Positions 25,152 through 33,479 of a stretch of 44,925 nucleotides of DNA are shown one piece after another. Below the pieces are notes generated by a model. That model was given only the letters and a program-made list of their open reading frames with translations. It was not told where the DNA came from and did no database searches. The stretch's first letter is position 1, and every line of letters starts with the position of its first letter. The position numbers and the translations under genes are program-made. The DNA is from a virus. Location of the stretch: positions 1 through 44,925 of IMG/VR virus record IMGVR_UViG_3300042691_023051; one strand, 5' to 3'.

Positions 25152-26633
25152 ATGCCAAAAACTTTATTTGTAAGCGATTTCGATGATACGTTGGCACAAA
25201 CGGATGCAAAAATTATTATCACAAAGGCGTCGGGTGAGGTCGTAGAAATGGACCCACCCGATTACGCGGTATATACCCCAGAACCAGGTGATAAATTTGA
25301 TTTTTCTGAATTTGAACAGTTGAAAAATCCTAGACCCATCCAAAGATTTGTCAAACTATTAAAAAACGCAGCAAATAATAAAAACGTTGATAAAGTTTCT
25401 ATATTAACCGCACGAGGACATACTCGTCCCGTCGCACAATTCTTAAAAATGATGGGAGTTACTTCCGGCGTGAGTATTGCTGCTATCGGAAGTTCTGATC
25501 CACAAAAGAAAGCAGATTATATAGAAAAACATATAAAAGATGGATATGACCGTATAGCGTTTATTGATGACTCACCAAAGAATGTTCAAGCAGTAAAAAA
25601 ATTACGTGATACATATCCAGAAGTAAAAATACTAATTCACCAAGCAAAAGAACATCCTGAAGAAAGTGAACCGAAAAAGGATACTAAACAAGATGTCGAT
25701 GTTCGTCCATTAGAAACTCAAAATGAATTGAGTCAAGCAAAAGAATGGATAATGAAACAACATTACATAGGACGCTGGCCCAGTGCGGTGCAGGCTAAGT
25801 TAGGTGTATATATTGGTGGTAAACTCAAAGGTGTTTTGTTATATGGTGCAACAATTCGTCCGCAAAGTGGAACCGAGTTATTTAAAAATGACCAAGGACA
25901 ACCCATAATGCAAAACAATCAAATGTGGGAACTTTTACGAGCATATACTACCGAAGATGCAAAGAAAGAAGTTGCCAATCTTGGTAGTATGGTCATTGCA
26001 AAAGGTAATGACTACATACGTACCAAAGCAAAGACAAAAGACGGTAAGCAGGTAAAAGCTATCTTAACGTATGCTGACGCAGACGTAGGACACACAGGTG
26101 GTGTGTACAAAGCAACCAACGCAACATATCTCGGTAAACAAAAACCATTACCGGTGTTCATAGTTCGTGATCCAAAAACAGACAATGAATATGAATTGCG
26201 AACATTAACTTCACTCGGTAAGAAAAAATTAGAAGATCGAGGTTTGGAAGTAACAAAACGCATGGGTGCGGGTAAACACAAATATGTATATCCATTGGGT
26301 AAAGACCAGAAAGAACGTGATGAGTTGATGTCGCAATTGTCTGTACCTATGTACGATTATCCAACAGGTGCTGATAACGAACAACCAAAACAAATACCCA
26401 ATCAGGCAAAAGAACGAGTTGCTAAAAAACAAAAACAGCCACAACAAACATCAAAGTCTGCGGGTACCACGATGCGGGATTTCTTCCAGACGGCAACGGT
26501 AAAAAATCCAGATACCGGTGAAGATATATTGGTTAGAAGTGCATTGAAGTATGATAAACAAAGTAAAGCATACATGGCAGCAAAACACGCTTCTGATGAA
26601 TTTGCTAAAAAGAATGGTATATCTTTAGGATGA
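25152..26633 (+). CDS. HAD phosphatase fused to Mom-like GNAT domain
   Basis: A 493-residue protein in two parts. Residues 1-175 are a HAD-superfamily hydrolase. Motif I is DFDDT (Asp9, Asp11), motif II SILTARG (about 83-89), a candidate motif III Lys lies in KKADYIEKH, and motif IV is FIDDS (about 137-141). Residues about 185-370 resemble the Mom family of phage DNA-modification GNAT proteins: KEWIMKQHYIGRWP, an LGVYIGG strand, an LLRAYTTEDAKKE region, and the hallmark YADADVGHTGGVYKATN followed by YLG. The 100-residue C-terminus is polar and Gln-rich, then ends in a helical, charged segment. Mu Mom modifies adenine; target and cofactor here are unknown. The stop overlaps the next ATG by four bases (ATGA), coupling it to a methyltransferase. 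Confidence 0.72.
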   Translation: MPKTLFVSDFDDTLAQTDAKIIITKASGEVVEMDPPDYAVYTPEPGDKFDFSEFEQLKNPRPIQRFVKLLKNAANNKNVDKVSILTARGHTRPVAQFLKMMGVTSGVSIAAIGSSDPQKKADYIEKHIKDGYDRIAFIDDSPKNVQAVKKLRDTYPEVKILIHQAKEHPEESEPKKDTKQDVDVRPLETQNELSQAKEWIMKQHYIGRWPSAVQAKLGVYIGGKLKGVLLYGATIRPQSGTELFKNDQGQPIMQNNQMWELLRAYTTEDAKKEVANLGSMVIAKGNDYIRTKAKTKDGKQVKAILTYADADVGHTGGVYKATNATYLGKQKPLPVFIVRDPKTDNEYELRTLTSLGKKKLEDRGLEVTKRMGAGKHKYVYPLGKDQKERDELMSQLSVPMYDYPTGADNEQPKQIPNQAKERVAKKQKQPQQTSKSAGTTMRDFFQTATVKNPDTGEDILVRSALKYDKQSKAYMAAKHASDEFAKKNGISLG

Positions 26634-27352
26634 TGACTGATATAAAATCAATTATACTCAATTCCATTGAAGGTGCGTGTTTAAATAAACACGATTATCT
26701 ATTAAATAATATTGATTTCATAGCACAACATATAAAAGATATACCTGGTGATATAGTCGAATGTGGCGTTTGGAAGGGTGCAACGTTTTCGTATATGGGA
26801 ACTGTGTTTGCCGATAGAACTATGTGGGCGTATGATTCATTCGAAGGAGTTCCCTTTGAAAAGGAACAGATAAAGTATAAAGATACGTACTCCGTACATG
26901 GTGTGGATTGGTCAAACTGCTGTCCAGAGTTAGTAGCTAATGAATCATTTTTATATGAAAGTTTGGAAAAATACAAAGTACAAAATTTGGATAGAATTAA
27001 CGTAGTAAAAGGTTGGTTTAAAGATACACTACCAAACGCAACACAGCAAATTGCAGTATTACGAGTTGATGGAGATTTGTATTCTTCTACATATGAAGTT
27101 TTAGAATATTTGTATCCGTTGGTAGTTAAGGGTGGATTTGTTATATTTGATGATTATTGTATAGATGAATCAAGAGGGGCTGTTCACGATTATTTTTCAC
27201 AGTTGGGTGAACTACCAACATTTTATAATCCAAGAGATAATCCACCAACAATCGTAAGTAATTTATCCATTCGGTGGGATAACACAATCGATAAGTATCG
27301 ACATAATTTGTCAGATATTTTACATTTTCAAGGAACATTTGTTCAAAAGTGA
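26630..27352 (+). CDS. TylF/macrocin-type O-methyltransferase
   Basis: A 240-residue SAM-dependent methyltransferase. Motif I GDIVECGVWKG (40-50) binds SAM. WAYDSFEGVP (67-75), VKGWFKDTLP, LRVDGDLYSST (about 144-154) and FVIFDDY (about 168-174) follow the TylF family order. The Asp pairs are the usual metal-binding positions. Family members methylate sugar hydroxyls, and phage relatives often have unknown substrates. The start overlaps the HAD/Mom-like stop (a second ATG at 26633 is also possible). Coupled expression hints at a shared pathway such as modification of DNA or virion glycans (inference). Confidence 0.82.
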   Translation: MMTDIKSIILNSIEGACLNKHDYLLNNIDFIAQHIKDIPGDIVECGVWKGATFSYMGTVFADRTMWAYDSFEGVPFEKEQIKYKDTYSVHGVDWSNCCPELVANESFLYESLEKYKVQNLDRINVVKGWFKDTLPNATQQIAVLRVDGDLYSSTYEVLEYLYPLVVKGGFVIFDDYCIDESRGAVHDYFSQLGELPTFYNPRDNPPTIVSNLSIRWDNTIDKYRHNLSDILHFQGTFVQK

Positions 27353-27361
27353 GGAGGTTTT

Positions 27362-27580
27362 ATGCACGTTGAGGTAAGAGGTGATGGAAAGGACGATTTA
27401 GAAAAAGCATTACGAATTTTTAGTAGAATGGTAAAAAAAGCAGAAATTGTTAATGAAGTTAAGAAACGTGAGTTTTACGTGAAACGTTCTAAGAAAAAAG
27501 TGTTAAAGCAACAAGAAGCATTACGTAAAAGAATTCGTGAAGAAAAGAAAATAGAGAAAAGAAAAAACTCGGATTGGTAA
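27362..27580 (+). CDS. Ribosomal protein bS21 homologue
   Basis: A 72-residue basic protein. The ribosome site GAGGAGG follows the preceding stop directly. The pattern MHVEVRGDGKDDLEKALRIF followed by SRMVKKAEIVNEVKKREFYV and KRSKKK is that of small-subunit protein bS21, which sits near the 3' end of 16S rRNA and affects initiation. Cellular bS21 is about 70 residues, so it is full length. Phage-encoded bS21 is known in pelagiphages and huge phages. It could replace host bS21 to favour phage mRNA (inference). Location just before the scaffold and capsid genes suggests late expression. Confidence 0.8.
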   Translation: MHVEVRGDGKDDLEKALRIFSRMVKKAEIVNEVKKREFYVKRSKKKVLKQQEALRKRIREEKKIEKRKNSDW

Positions 27581-27621
27581 AAATATCATTTTTTGAATTA
27601 ATAACACTATATATTACTAGT

Positions 27622-27693
27622 ACACCTTTATTTGAGGTGTTTTGTAGTATTTGATTGTTTATAACCCAATAATGACTCTGAATAGTCGTTTTT
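27622..27693 (+). terminator. Two short hairpins before the scaffold gene
   Basis: ACACCT (27622-27627) pairs with AGGTGT (27635-27640), then TTTG. AATGACT (27671-27677) pairs with AGTCGTT (27684-27690, one G-U), followed by TTT before ATGG. The first may be a weak terminator of the bS21 transcript, the second a translational or processing element. The 128-nt gap otherwise shows no gene; ATATATTACTAG near 27610 may be a promoter variant. Confidence 0.4.
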
Positions 27694-27708
27694 ATGGAGA
27701 AAGTTAAA

Positions 27709-28944
27709 ATGGCACAAATCACAAATCAACTTCTAAAGGATGCAATCGCAGATGCAGAAGCAGTTCGTCAAACTGCTATCGCTAATGCGAAAATTGCTTT
27801 GGAAGAAACATTCACACCTCAAATTAAGTCGATGCTAGCTCGTCGTCTTCGTGCAGAATCATACGAAGAAGGTGAGGAAGAAGAAGGCAAAGAAGTAAAA
27901 GGTGAAAACGCAATCACAGCACAATCGGGTCCAACAGAAGAAACTGCGAAGGAACAACCGTTCCAAGACGCAACACACGTATCGGGTGGTGGACCAGAAG
28001 ATACATCGGGAATCGGCAGTACTGATAACAAAGAACCGTCCGCTGCATCATGGGACTCGTCTGGTATTGATCAAGGAGGTGAAGGTGAGTCTGATTCCAG
28101 TACAGATTGGTATGACGATTGGTCAGAATCAGATTTTGACCTTGACGAAATTATCAAGGAATTGGAAGAAGATGTAGCAAGTCTCTCCGAAGAAAAGGAA
28201 GAGGAAGAAGGTGAAGAAGAAATGAGTGAAGGTTGGAACGAAGGTGAAGAAAAGGAAGTAGAAAAACTTCCAACAGCGGCACCAGCAGGAGTTCACACTG
28301 CGACAGTTCCAGCAAATTCATCGGGTATTGGTAAAGAAGTTGCTATGGACGGACAAGCATCCCCATCGGATGTTAATAAGTTCGTAACAGATCCTTCTGT
28401 ACCAAAACATGAAACAAACGGAGCACCAGCAATGGGTGCAGCTCCGATGGGTCATGGTGAAGAAGGTGGAGAAGAATTAGATCTTGAAGCAATTCTCCGT
28501 GAATTGGAAGCCGAAGACGATGCTGAAAAGCATGGTTCCGAAGAAATGGCTCATAAGGTAGATGCGCTTCAAAAAGAACTTGCAGAATATCGTACGGTTG
28601 TAAATGTCCTACGAGGCAAGCTACAAGAAGTAAATCTTCTTAACGCAAAACTTTTATTCACAAACAAGTTATTCAATAACAAGGCATTGACCAGTGAACA
28701 AAAGGTCGCTATTGTGGAAAACTTTGATAGAGCAACCACAGTACGTGAAGTTAAGATTGTCTACACAACACTTGTTGAAACACTCAATACAACAGCTCGT
28801 GCAATGAAGCGTCCAGCTAAGTCAACGAAGATTGTAACAGAGGGTTTAGCAAGTAAGGCAACACCAAGTACAGCTCCAAAGGCTGAAATCTTGGAAGAAA
28901 ATACTCTTGCAAAGAGATTACAACAACTCGCAGGCATTTTATAA
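27709..28944 (+). CDS. Prohead core scaffold protein (T4 gp22-like)
   Basis: A 411-residue very acidic protein. GGAG 9 nt upstream favours ATG 27709 over 27694. The N-terminus MAQITNQLLKDAIADAEAVR is helical. A long Glu/Gly/Ser-rich acidic middle (about 45-180) and a second acidic block (about 250-280) follow. The C-terminal helical region (KVDALQKELAEYRTVVNVLR, NKALTSEQKVAIVENF) ends in KRLQQLAGIL. Position immediately before capsid, composition and C-terminal helices fit gp22, the internal scaffold that the prohead protease digests. Several L/I-x-E sites are present. It is longer than T4 gp22 (269 by memory) and may absorb gp67/gp68 functions, which are not otherwise seen. Confidence 0.82.
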   Translation: MAQITNQLLKDAIADAEAVRQTAIANAKIALEETFTPQIKSMLARRLRAESYEEGEEEEGKEVKGENAITAQSGPTEETAKEQPFQDATHVSGGGPEDTSGIGSTDNKEPSAASWDSSGIDQGGEGESDSSTDWYDDWSESDFDLDEIIKELEEDVASLSEEKEEEEGEEEMSEGWNEGEEKEVEKLPTAAPAGVHTATVPANSSGIGKEVAMDGQASPSDVNKFVTDPSVPKHETNGAPAMGAAPMGHGEEGGEELDLEAILRELEAEDDAEKHGSEEMAHKVDALQKELAEYRTVVNVLRGKLQEVNLLNAKLLFTNKLFNNKALTSEQKVAIVENFDRATTVREVKIVYTTLVETLNTTARAMKRPAKSTKIVTEGLASKATPSTAPKAEILEENTLAKRLQQLAGIL

Positions 28945-28965
28945 TCTAATAAGGAGAAACACAAT

Positions 28966-30546
28966 ATGTCAGGTGTACAAGATTTTTTAAGTGACGCAGG
29001 CTCGGCACATCGCATTGTAGTTGAGAAGACTCGTCAATTAGCAGGTAAGTGGGAAAAGTCAGGTCTTTTGGAAGGATTAGCTGGTCATGAAAAGCAAGGC
29101 ATGGCTGTCATGCTCGAAAACCAAGCTTCACAACTTCTTAACGAAGCAACAGTAACAAACCCAGGTGGTTCAGGTACGGCTGGTGAAAACTGGGCAGGTG
29201 TAGCACTTCCATTAGTACGTAAGGTTTTCGGTTCAATCGCATCGAAGAACTTCGTATCAGTACAACCAATGAACCTCCCAGCAGGCTTGGTATTCTTCAT
29301 GGATTTCAAGTATGCAAACACTGGTGGTGGTAGAGAAAAGTCAGCAGGTGAATCACTCTACGGTACAACATCTGGATCAGGTGTATTACCACGCGGTGGT
29401 TTCTATGGTGCTGGTGAATTTGGTTATTCAATCAATAACCAAACGGCAGCAGTAACAGTAGCAGCAACCGGAACGGCATCATATGCAGATGTAAACTTCA
29501 ATGATTTATACTCAGCATCAGTTGCAACAAACGGTTTCCGTTATTATGACGTTGCACTTTCAAGTTTGACAAATGCAGACGTAAATGCAGTTCGTGGATT
29601 CCGTGTATCAGGATCTGTAGTAGACTTTGACGCAACATTGTTGCCAGAATTTACTAAGGTAGTTGGTACAAATGTTCGTTTCATTGTATCATCATCTGCA
29701 ACAGGTACAATCTCAGCTGTTGACTTCTTCAAGCAACCAACTGACACAACTCGTGGTGACTTCGAAGATCGTACAAACTCAGTAGATAACTTGAACATTC
29801 CACAAATTGATTTGGAACTTCGTTCAGAAACCATCGTTGCTAAGACACGTAAGTTGAAGGCAGTATGGTCACCAGAACTTGCACAAGACTTGAATGCATA
29901 CCACAGTGTTGATGCAGAAGCAGAACTCACAGCAATGTTGAGTGACTACATCGCAACAGAAATTGACCTTGAAATTCTCGACATGTTAATTTCCAATGCA
30001 ACAACAACCGAATACTGGAATGCAGAAGTCGGTAAGGTATGGAATGGTTCAGCATTCGTTTCAAGTGCAACATTAGCTGGACAAGCATGGACAAACATGA
30101 CCTGGTTCCAAACACTTGGTCAGAAGATGCAGAAGGTTTCAAACCGTATCCACCAACTCACAATGCGTGGTGGTGCTAACTTCGCAGTAGTATCACCAAC
30201 AGTTGCAACAATCATCGAAACCATCCCTGGTTTCATGGCAGCAACAGACGGTGACAAGATGGAATTCTCAGGTGGTGTAACTAAGGTTGGATCATTCCAA
30301 AACCGTTACACAATCTACAAGAACCCATATATGTTAGAAAATACCATGTTAATGGGCTTCCGTGGAAGTAACTTCCTAGAAACTGGTGCAGTATATGCTC
30401 CATATATCCCACTTATCATGACTCCGTTGGTATACGATCCAAACAACTTCACACCACGTAGAGGCGTAATGACCCGCTACGCGAAGAAGATCGTACGTCC
30501 GGAATTCTTCGGCAAGATTTACATCGACGGATTGTCAACAATCTAA
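28966..30546 (+). CDS. Major capsid protein (T4 gp23-like)
   Basis: A 526-residue HK97-fold major capsid protein with an AAGGAG ribosome site. The N-terminal propeptide (about 60 residues: MSGVQDFLSDAG through ENQASQLLNE) ends at LLNE60-Ala61, matching the (L/I)-x-E rule of T4 prohead processing, close to the T4 site after residue 65. The mature region includes VRKVFGSIASKNFVSVQPMN, typical of gp23. The TKVGSFQNRYTIYKNPYM and RYAKKIVRPEFFGKIYIDGL segments are conserved near the C-terminus. Length equals T4 gp23 (521 by memory). No gp24-type vertex paralogue is in the window. A strong terminator follows. Confidence 0.95.
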   Translation: MSGVQDFLSDAGSAHRIVVEKTRQLAGKWEKSGLLEGLAGHEKQGMAVMLENQASQLLNEATVTNPGGSGTAGENWAGVALPLVRKVFGSIASKNFVSVQPMNLPAGLVFFMDFKYANTGGGREKSAGESLYGTTSGSGVLPRGGFYGAGEFGYSINNQTAAVTVAATGTASYADVNFNDLYSASVATNGFRYYDVALSSLTNADVNAVRGFRVSGSVVDFDATLLPEFTKVVGTNVRFIVSSSATGTISAVDFFKQPTDTTRGDFEDRTNSVDNLNIPQIDLELRSETIVAKTRKLKAVWSPELAQDLNAYHSVDAEAELTAMLSDYIATEIDLEILDMLISNATTTEYWNAEVGKVWNGSAFVSSATLAGQAWTNMTWFQTLGQKMQKVSNRIHQLTMRGGANFAVVSPTVATIIETIPGFMAATDGDKMEFSGGVTKVGSFQNRYTIYKNPYMLENTMLMGFRGSNFLETGAVYAPYIPLIMTPLVYDPNNFTPRRGVMTRYAKKIVRPEFFGKIYIDGLSTI

Positions 30547-30572
30547 TCGTTGTAAAAATAGTGGTGAAAACT

Positions 30573-30600
30573 GGGGTGGCCGAAAGGTCACCCCTTTTTT
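30573..30600 (+). terminator. Intrinsic terminator after major capsid gene
   Basis: GGGGTGGCC (30573-30581), loop GAAA (30582-30585), GGTCACCCC (30586-30594, one G-U pair), then T6 and CTTTTA. This is a nine-bp GC-rich stem with a GNRA-like tetraloop and a T tract, the strongest terminator in the window. Confidence 0.9.
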
Positions 30601-30619
30601 CTTTTATAGGATGATATCT

Positions 30620-30633
30620 ACTATTTATATCTT
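30620..30633 (+). promoter_or_regulatory. Putative late promoter motif (ACTATTTATATCTT)
   Basis: An exact ACTATTTATA core, 20 nt after the capsid terminator and 30 nt before the next ATG. A terminator directly followed by this motif argues strongly that the motif is a promoter. Confidence 0.6.
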
Positions 30634-30659
30634 AGAGTCTTTCTATTTACGAGATTATT

Positions 30660-31841
30660 ATGGCAATATTAAGTGATGATCCCATCGTATACGACGGTAG
30701 TCCTGTCAATCCAAGTGGAATAACACCCTTTGGTATATTTGACGTTGAACCGGAGTTTCAATACGACGCACCTCGTGCAGCAGAATATGTTGCTAGACGT
30801 TTGGGATATTCTATAGTTGATGTTGAATTGATTGATAAAATTTTTTATACTTGTTTTGAAGAAGCTATTATAACATATGGTTCGCAAGTAAATCAATTTA
30901 ATGCTCGTGAACATATGTTATCGTTACAAGGAATTTCTACAACAAATACGATAACACAAAAAAATGTGGTTGGTTCTCCAATACCACAACTAATACGATT
31001 GTCTGCACATTATGGTACCGAAGCACAGTCGGGTGGTGACACGGATATCAAACGTGGTTGGATAACACCTACGAAAGATGCAAATGGAAGATATATCCAA
31101 GAATATGATTTACAATCGGTATGGGCGGATGTTAGTGAAAGTGGAAAACGATTGGAAATTCGTCGTGTATATCATTACATGCCACCTGCAGTTGCACGAT
31201 ACTATGACCCATTCGCAACGACAGGTCTTGGATTAACAAACTTGATGAGTGAATTTGGATTCGATGGATACTCACCACCGGTAACATTCGTTATGATGCC
31301 AGCATACGAAGACCTTCTTCGTATTCAAGCTATCGAAGTCAATGATATGATTCGTAAGAGTCAATACTCATTTGAAATTTATAATAATAAAATACGATTC
31401 AGTCCAATATTTAAAAATGATTTGAAAGTGTATTTTGATTATATGTTAGTTGATGACAAATATGGTGGAGATAATACGGTCAATCCATCAAGTAGTATTG
31501 CTGCGGACTATTCCAATATACCATACAGTCATATACCATATACCACGATAAATTCAATTGGAAGAACGTGGATATTCAAGTATACTCTGGCATTGGCTAA
31601 AGAAACACTTGGATTGATACGTTCTAAATATGAAAATGTACCAATTCCCGATGCAATTATTAAATTGGATGGTGAATTACTTCGTCGTGAATCGAAAGAA
31701 GAAAAAGATGAATTAATCAAAGAGATACGAGAAACATTAGAACAAACTGGATTACAAGCACAGATGAAAAAACAAGCAGAGAATGCTAAATATATGAATG
31801 AAGTATTTTCTCTTATACCAAATTTAATTTACGTAGGATAA
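30660..31841 (+). CDS. Neck/head completion protein (T4 gp13-like)
   Basis: A 393-residue protein, longer than T4 gp13 (309 by memory). Distinctive pieces are YDAPRAAEYVARRLGYSIVD (about 35-55), IQAIEVNDMIRKSQYSFEI, and IFKYTLALAKETLGLIRSKY with VPIPDAIIKLDGELLRRE following (about 303-343), a pattern I recall from gp13. A Lys/Glu helix and a hydrophobic end (VFSLIPNLIYVG) follow. gp13 with gp14 caps the filled head and lets the tail attach. Downstream gp14- and gp15-type genes support the call. Confidence 0.78.
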   Translation: MAILSDDPIVYDGSPVNPSGITPFGIFDVEPEFQYDAPRAAEYVARRLGYSIVDVELIDKIFYTCFEEAIITYGSQVNQFNAREHMLSLQGISTTNTITQKNVVGSPIPQLIRLSAHYGTEAQSGGDTDIKRGWITPTKDANGRYIQEYDLQSVWADVSESGKRLEIRRVYHYMPPAVARYYDPFATTGLGLTNLMSEFGFDGYSPPVTFVMMPAYEDLLRIQAIEVNDMIRKSQYSFEIYNNKIRFSPIFKNDLKVYFDYMLVDDKYGGDNTVNPSSSIAADYSNIPYSHIPYTTINSIGRTWIFKYTLALAKETLGLIRSKYENVPIPDAIIKLDGELLRRESKEEKDELIKEIRETLEQTGLQAQMKKQAENAKYMNEVFSLIPNLIYVG

Positions 31842-31842
31842 T

Positions 31843-32301
31843 ATGCCACGTTTTGTTAGTAGTAGAGATTTTAATTTATTTCAACACTTCAATCGTGAAT
31901 TGGTAAGTGATGTAGTCGATGTGGATATAATCTTATATAAGATTGTACTAGAAACTACAGCAATTAACATTTACGGTGAAGCAACAGAAAAAGCAAGATA
32001 TACACCTGTTGAATTAAAAGCAATAGTTAAATATGACAAAAGTCAAGCAGATGCCTCATCGGGATTTGGTGTTGATGTAATGCAGAATGTCGAATTTAGA
32101 TTTGTGAGAGCATTGTTACAGCAAGTAAGTACCTATCCTGAGGTGGGTGATATTATCAAGTATAACGATTCTTACTTTGAAATAGATAATATCAACGACA
32201 CACAGTATGTAGCGGGACAACCACAATATACCACATCCATATTGTGTAATGCACATCTAACGCGTCTAAGCGGTCTTCAAATTGAGGAGGCGAACACTTA
32301 A
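31843..32301 (+). CDS. Neck protein (T4 gp14-like), short
   Basis: A 152-residue protein starting 1 nt after the previous stop. It begins FVSSRDFNLFQHFNRELVSD, and the central EVGDIIKYNDSYFEIDNIND followed by TQYVAGQPQYT matches the GDLIYF...LFEINWVEPYD...Q region I recall from T4 gp14. It is clearly shorter than T4 gp14 (256 by memory), lacking the C-terminal extension. It overlaps the next gene by one base (TAATG). Neck assembly between head and tail is the expected role. Confidence 0.7.
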   Translation: MPRFVSSRDFNLFQHFNRELVSDVVDVDIILYKIVLETTAINIYGEATEKARYTPVELKAIVKYDKSQADASSGFGVDVMQNVEFRFVRALLQQVSTYPEVGDIIKYNDSYFEIDNINDTQYVAGQPQYTTSILCNAHLTRLSGLQIEEANT

Positions 32302-33113
32302 TGGCAGATTACAGTAATCAACAGCATGACGAACTACCAGTAAGAAATACTGGGGTAGACGTACCGGAAGAGTTTCAAAATCGTGGATTGGACACAAAGT
32401 CGGATTCGGATAACCAAACGCCAATAACTGTAACCTTACATAATATTGATGATACGTTATTAACATATTTAAATGACAGAATTCGTCCGTTGGTATCGCA
32501 AGACGGAAAACCAGTTAAAGTACCTATCATCTACGGTAATCCAGAACGTTGGAAAAGTGTACAAAAAGATGGTGTATTTCGTGATACGAAAGGTAAGATT
32601 CAATTACCATTGATAATGATAAAACGAAGTAGTATGAAAAAAAATACAAAACTTAATTCACCTATTAACAAATATTTGGAACGAGAATTTGAAACGGGGT
32701 GGAATAAGTACAATCCATACGATAGATTTGCGGCGGTCAATGGTATAAAACCCGTAAAACAACGAATCGCAACCATAACACCGGATTACTTTGATTTGGT
32801 TTATGAATGTATTGTTTGGACAGAATACGTAGAACAAATGAATAAACTCATAGAACAAATTTCATTTGAAGACGACGAATTCTGGGGTGAGAGAAATCGA
32901 TATAAATTCAGAACGAAGATTGATGAATATAAAATAGATAATACATTACCAACTAACCAAGATAGATTGGTAAAAACATCATTTAGTTTAAACGTTGCGG
33001 CATACCTCTTACCAGAACGAATGGTCGATAAATACGGAAAACTAATGCAAACTTCACAACAGAGATTTACTGTTAAAAAAGTCGTTACTTTTACAGAGGT
33101 CGAAACCGACTAA
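32301..33113 (+). CDS. Tail completion / sheath terminator protein (T4 gp15-like)
   Basis: A 270-residue protein, like T4 gp15 (272 by memory). After a polar 45-residue start come LNDRIRPLVSQDGKPVKVPI and YGNPERWKSVQKDGVF (about 53-90), an LPLIMIKRSS strand, and DYFDLVYECIVWTEYVEQMN with KLIEQI following (about 157-183), all typical of gp15. It terminates the tail tube and sheath and joins the tail to the neck. It is translation-coupled to gp14. Confidence 0.8.
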   Translation: MADYSNQQHDELPVRNTGVDVPEEFQNRGLDTKSDSDNQTPITVTLHNIDDTLLTYLNDRIRPLVSQDGKPVKVPIIYGNPERWKSVQKDGVFRDTKGKIQLPLIMIKRSSMKKNTKLNSPINKYLEREFETGWNKYNPYDRFAAVNGIKPVKQRIATITPDYFDLVYECIVWTEYVEQMNKLIEQISFEDDEFWGERNRYKFRTKIDEYKIDNTLPTNQDRLVKTSFSLNVAAYLLPERMVDKYGKLMQTSQQRFTVKKVVTFTEVETD

Positions 33114-33136
33114 AACTGACGTTTGGCAAAAATAAT

Positions 33137-33150
33137 CTATATTTATGATA
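33137..33150 (+). promoter_or_regulatory. Putative late promoter motif, weaker (CTATATTTATGATA)
   Basis: A variant of the CTATTTATA motif in the 68-nt gap after gp15, about 35 nt before the next ATG. Weaker because TTATA is interrupted. Confidence 0.3.
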
Positions 33151-33181
33151 CGAGTAGTAATATAAACTGTAAGGAGGTTTT

Positions 33182-33460
33182 ATGAGTGAAACTGTTAAAT
33201 TAACAGACGAAGAAATTTCTTCGGTGAAAGATTTAAGAGAACAAGTTATAGCTGTAATTTCCAGTGTAGGACAAACAAAATTGACAGTTGATCTCTTAAA
33301 AGACGAAATAACAGAATTAGAAAATAAGTTTGTAGAACAAACAGCTGTATATAAAAGTTTGTTAGAGCAAGAAAAGACGCTTATTAATGGGTTATTGGAA
33401 AAGTATGGTGTAGGTTCATTAGACATCGATACCGGTGTTTTTACCCCTGAGAAAAAATAA
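33182..33460 (+). CDS. Small coiled-coil protein upstream of tail sheath
   Basis: A 92-residue acidic protein with an AAGGAGG ribosome site, the best match in the window. Residues 5-75 form one or two long helices (EEISSVKDLREQVIAVIS; LKDEITELENKFVEQTAVYK), a likely coiled coil. A short C-terminus GVGSLDIDTGVFTPEKK follows. No family is recognised. Strong translation and position before sheath and tube suggest an assembly chaperone or virion component (inference). Confidence 0.55.
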   Translation: MSETVKLTDEEISSVKDLREQVIAVISSVGQTKLTVDLLKDEITELENKFVEQTAVYKSLLEQEKTLINGLLEKYGVGSLDIDTGVFTPEKK

Positions 33461-33479
33461 GTAATATTGGAGATTCCGT

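Noticed and set aside
27581-27708. Search for tRNA or small RNA in the largest gaps (27581-27708, 30547-30659)
   Set aside because: Only short hairpins, a terminator and promoter-like motifs seen; no cloverleaf or TTC-loop pattern.
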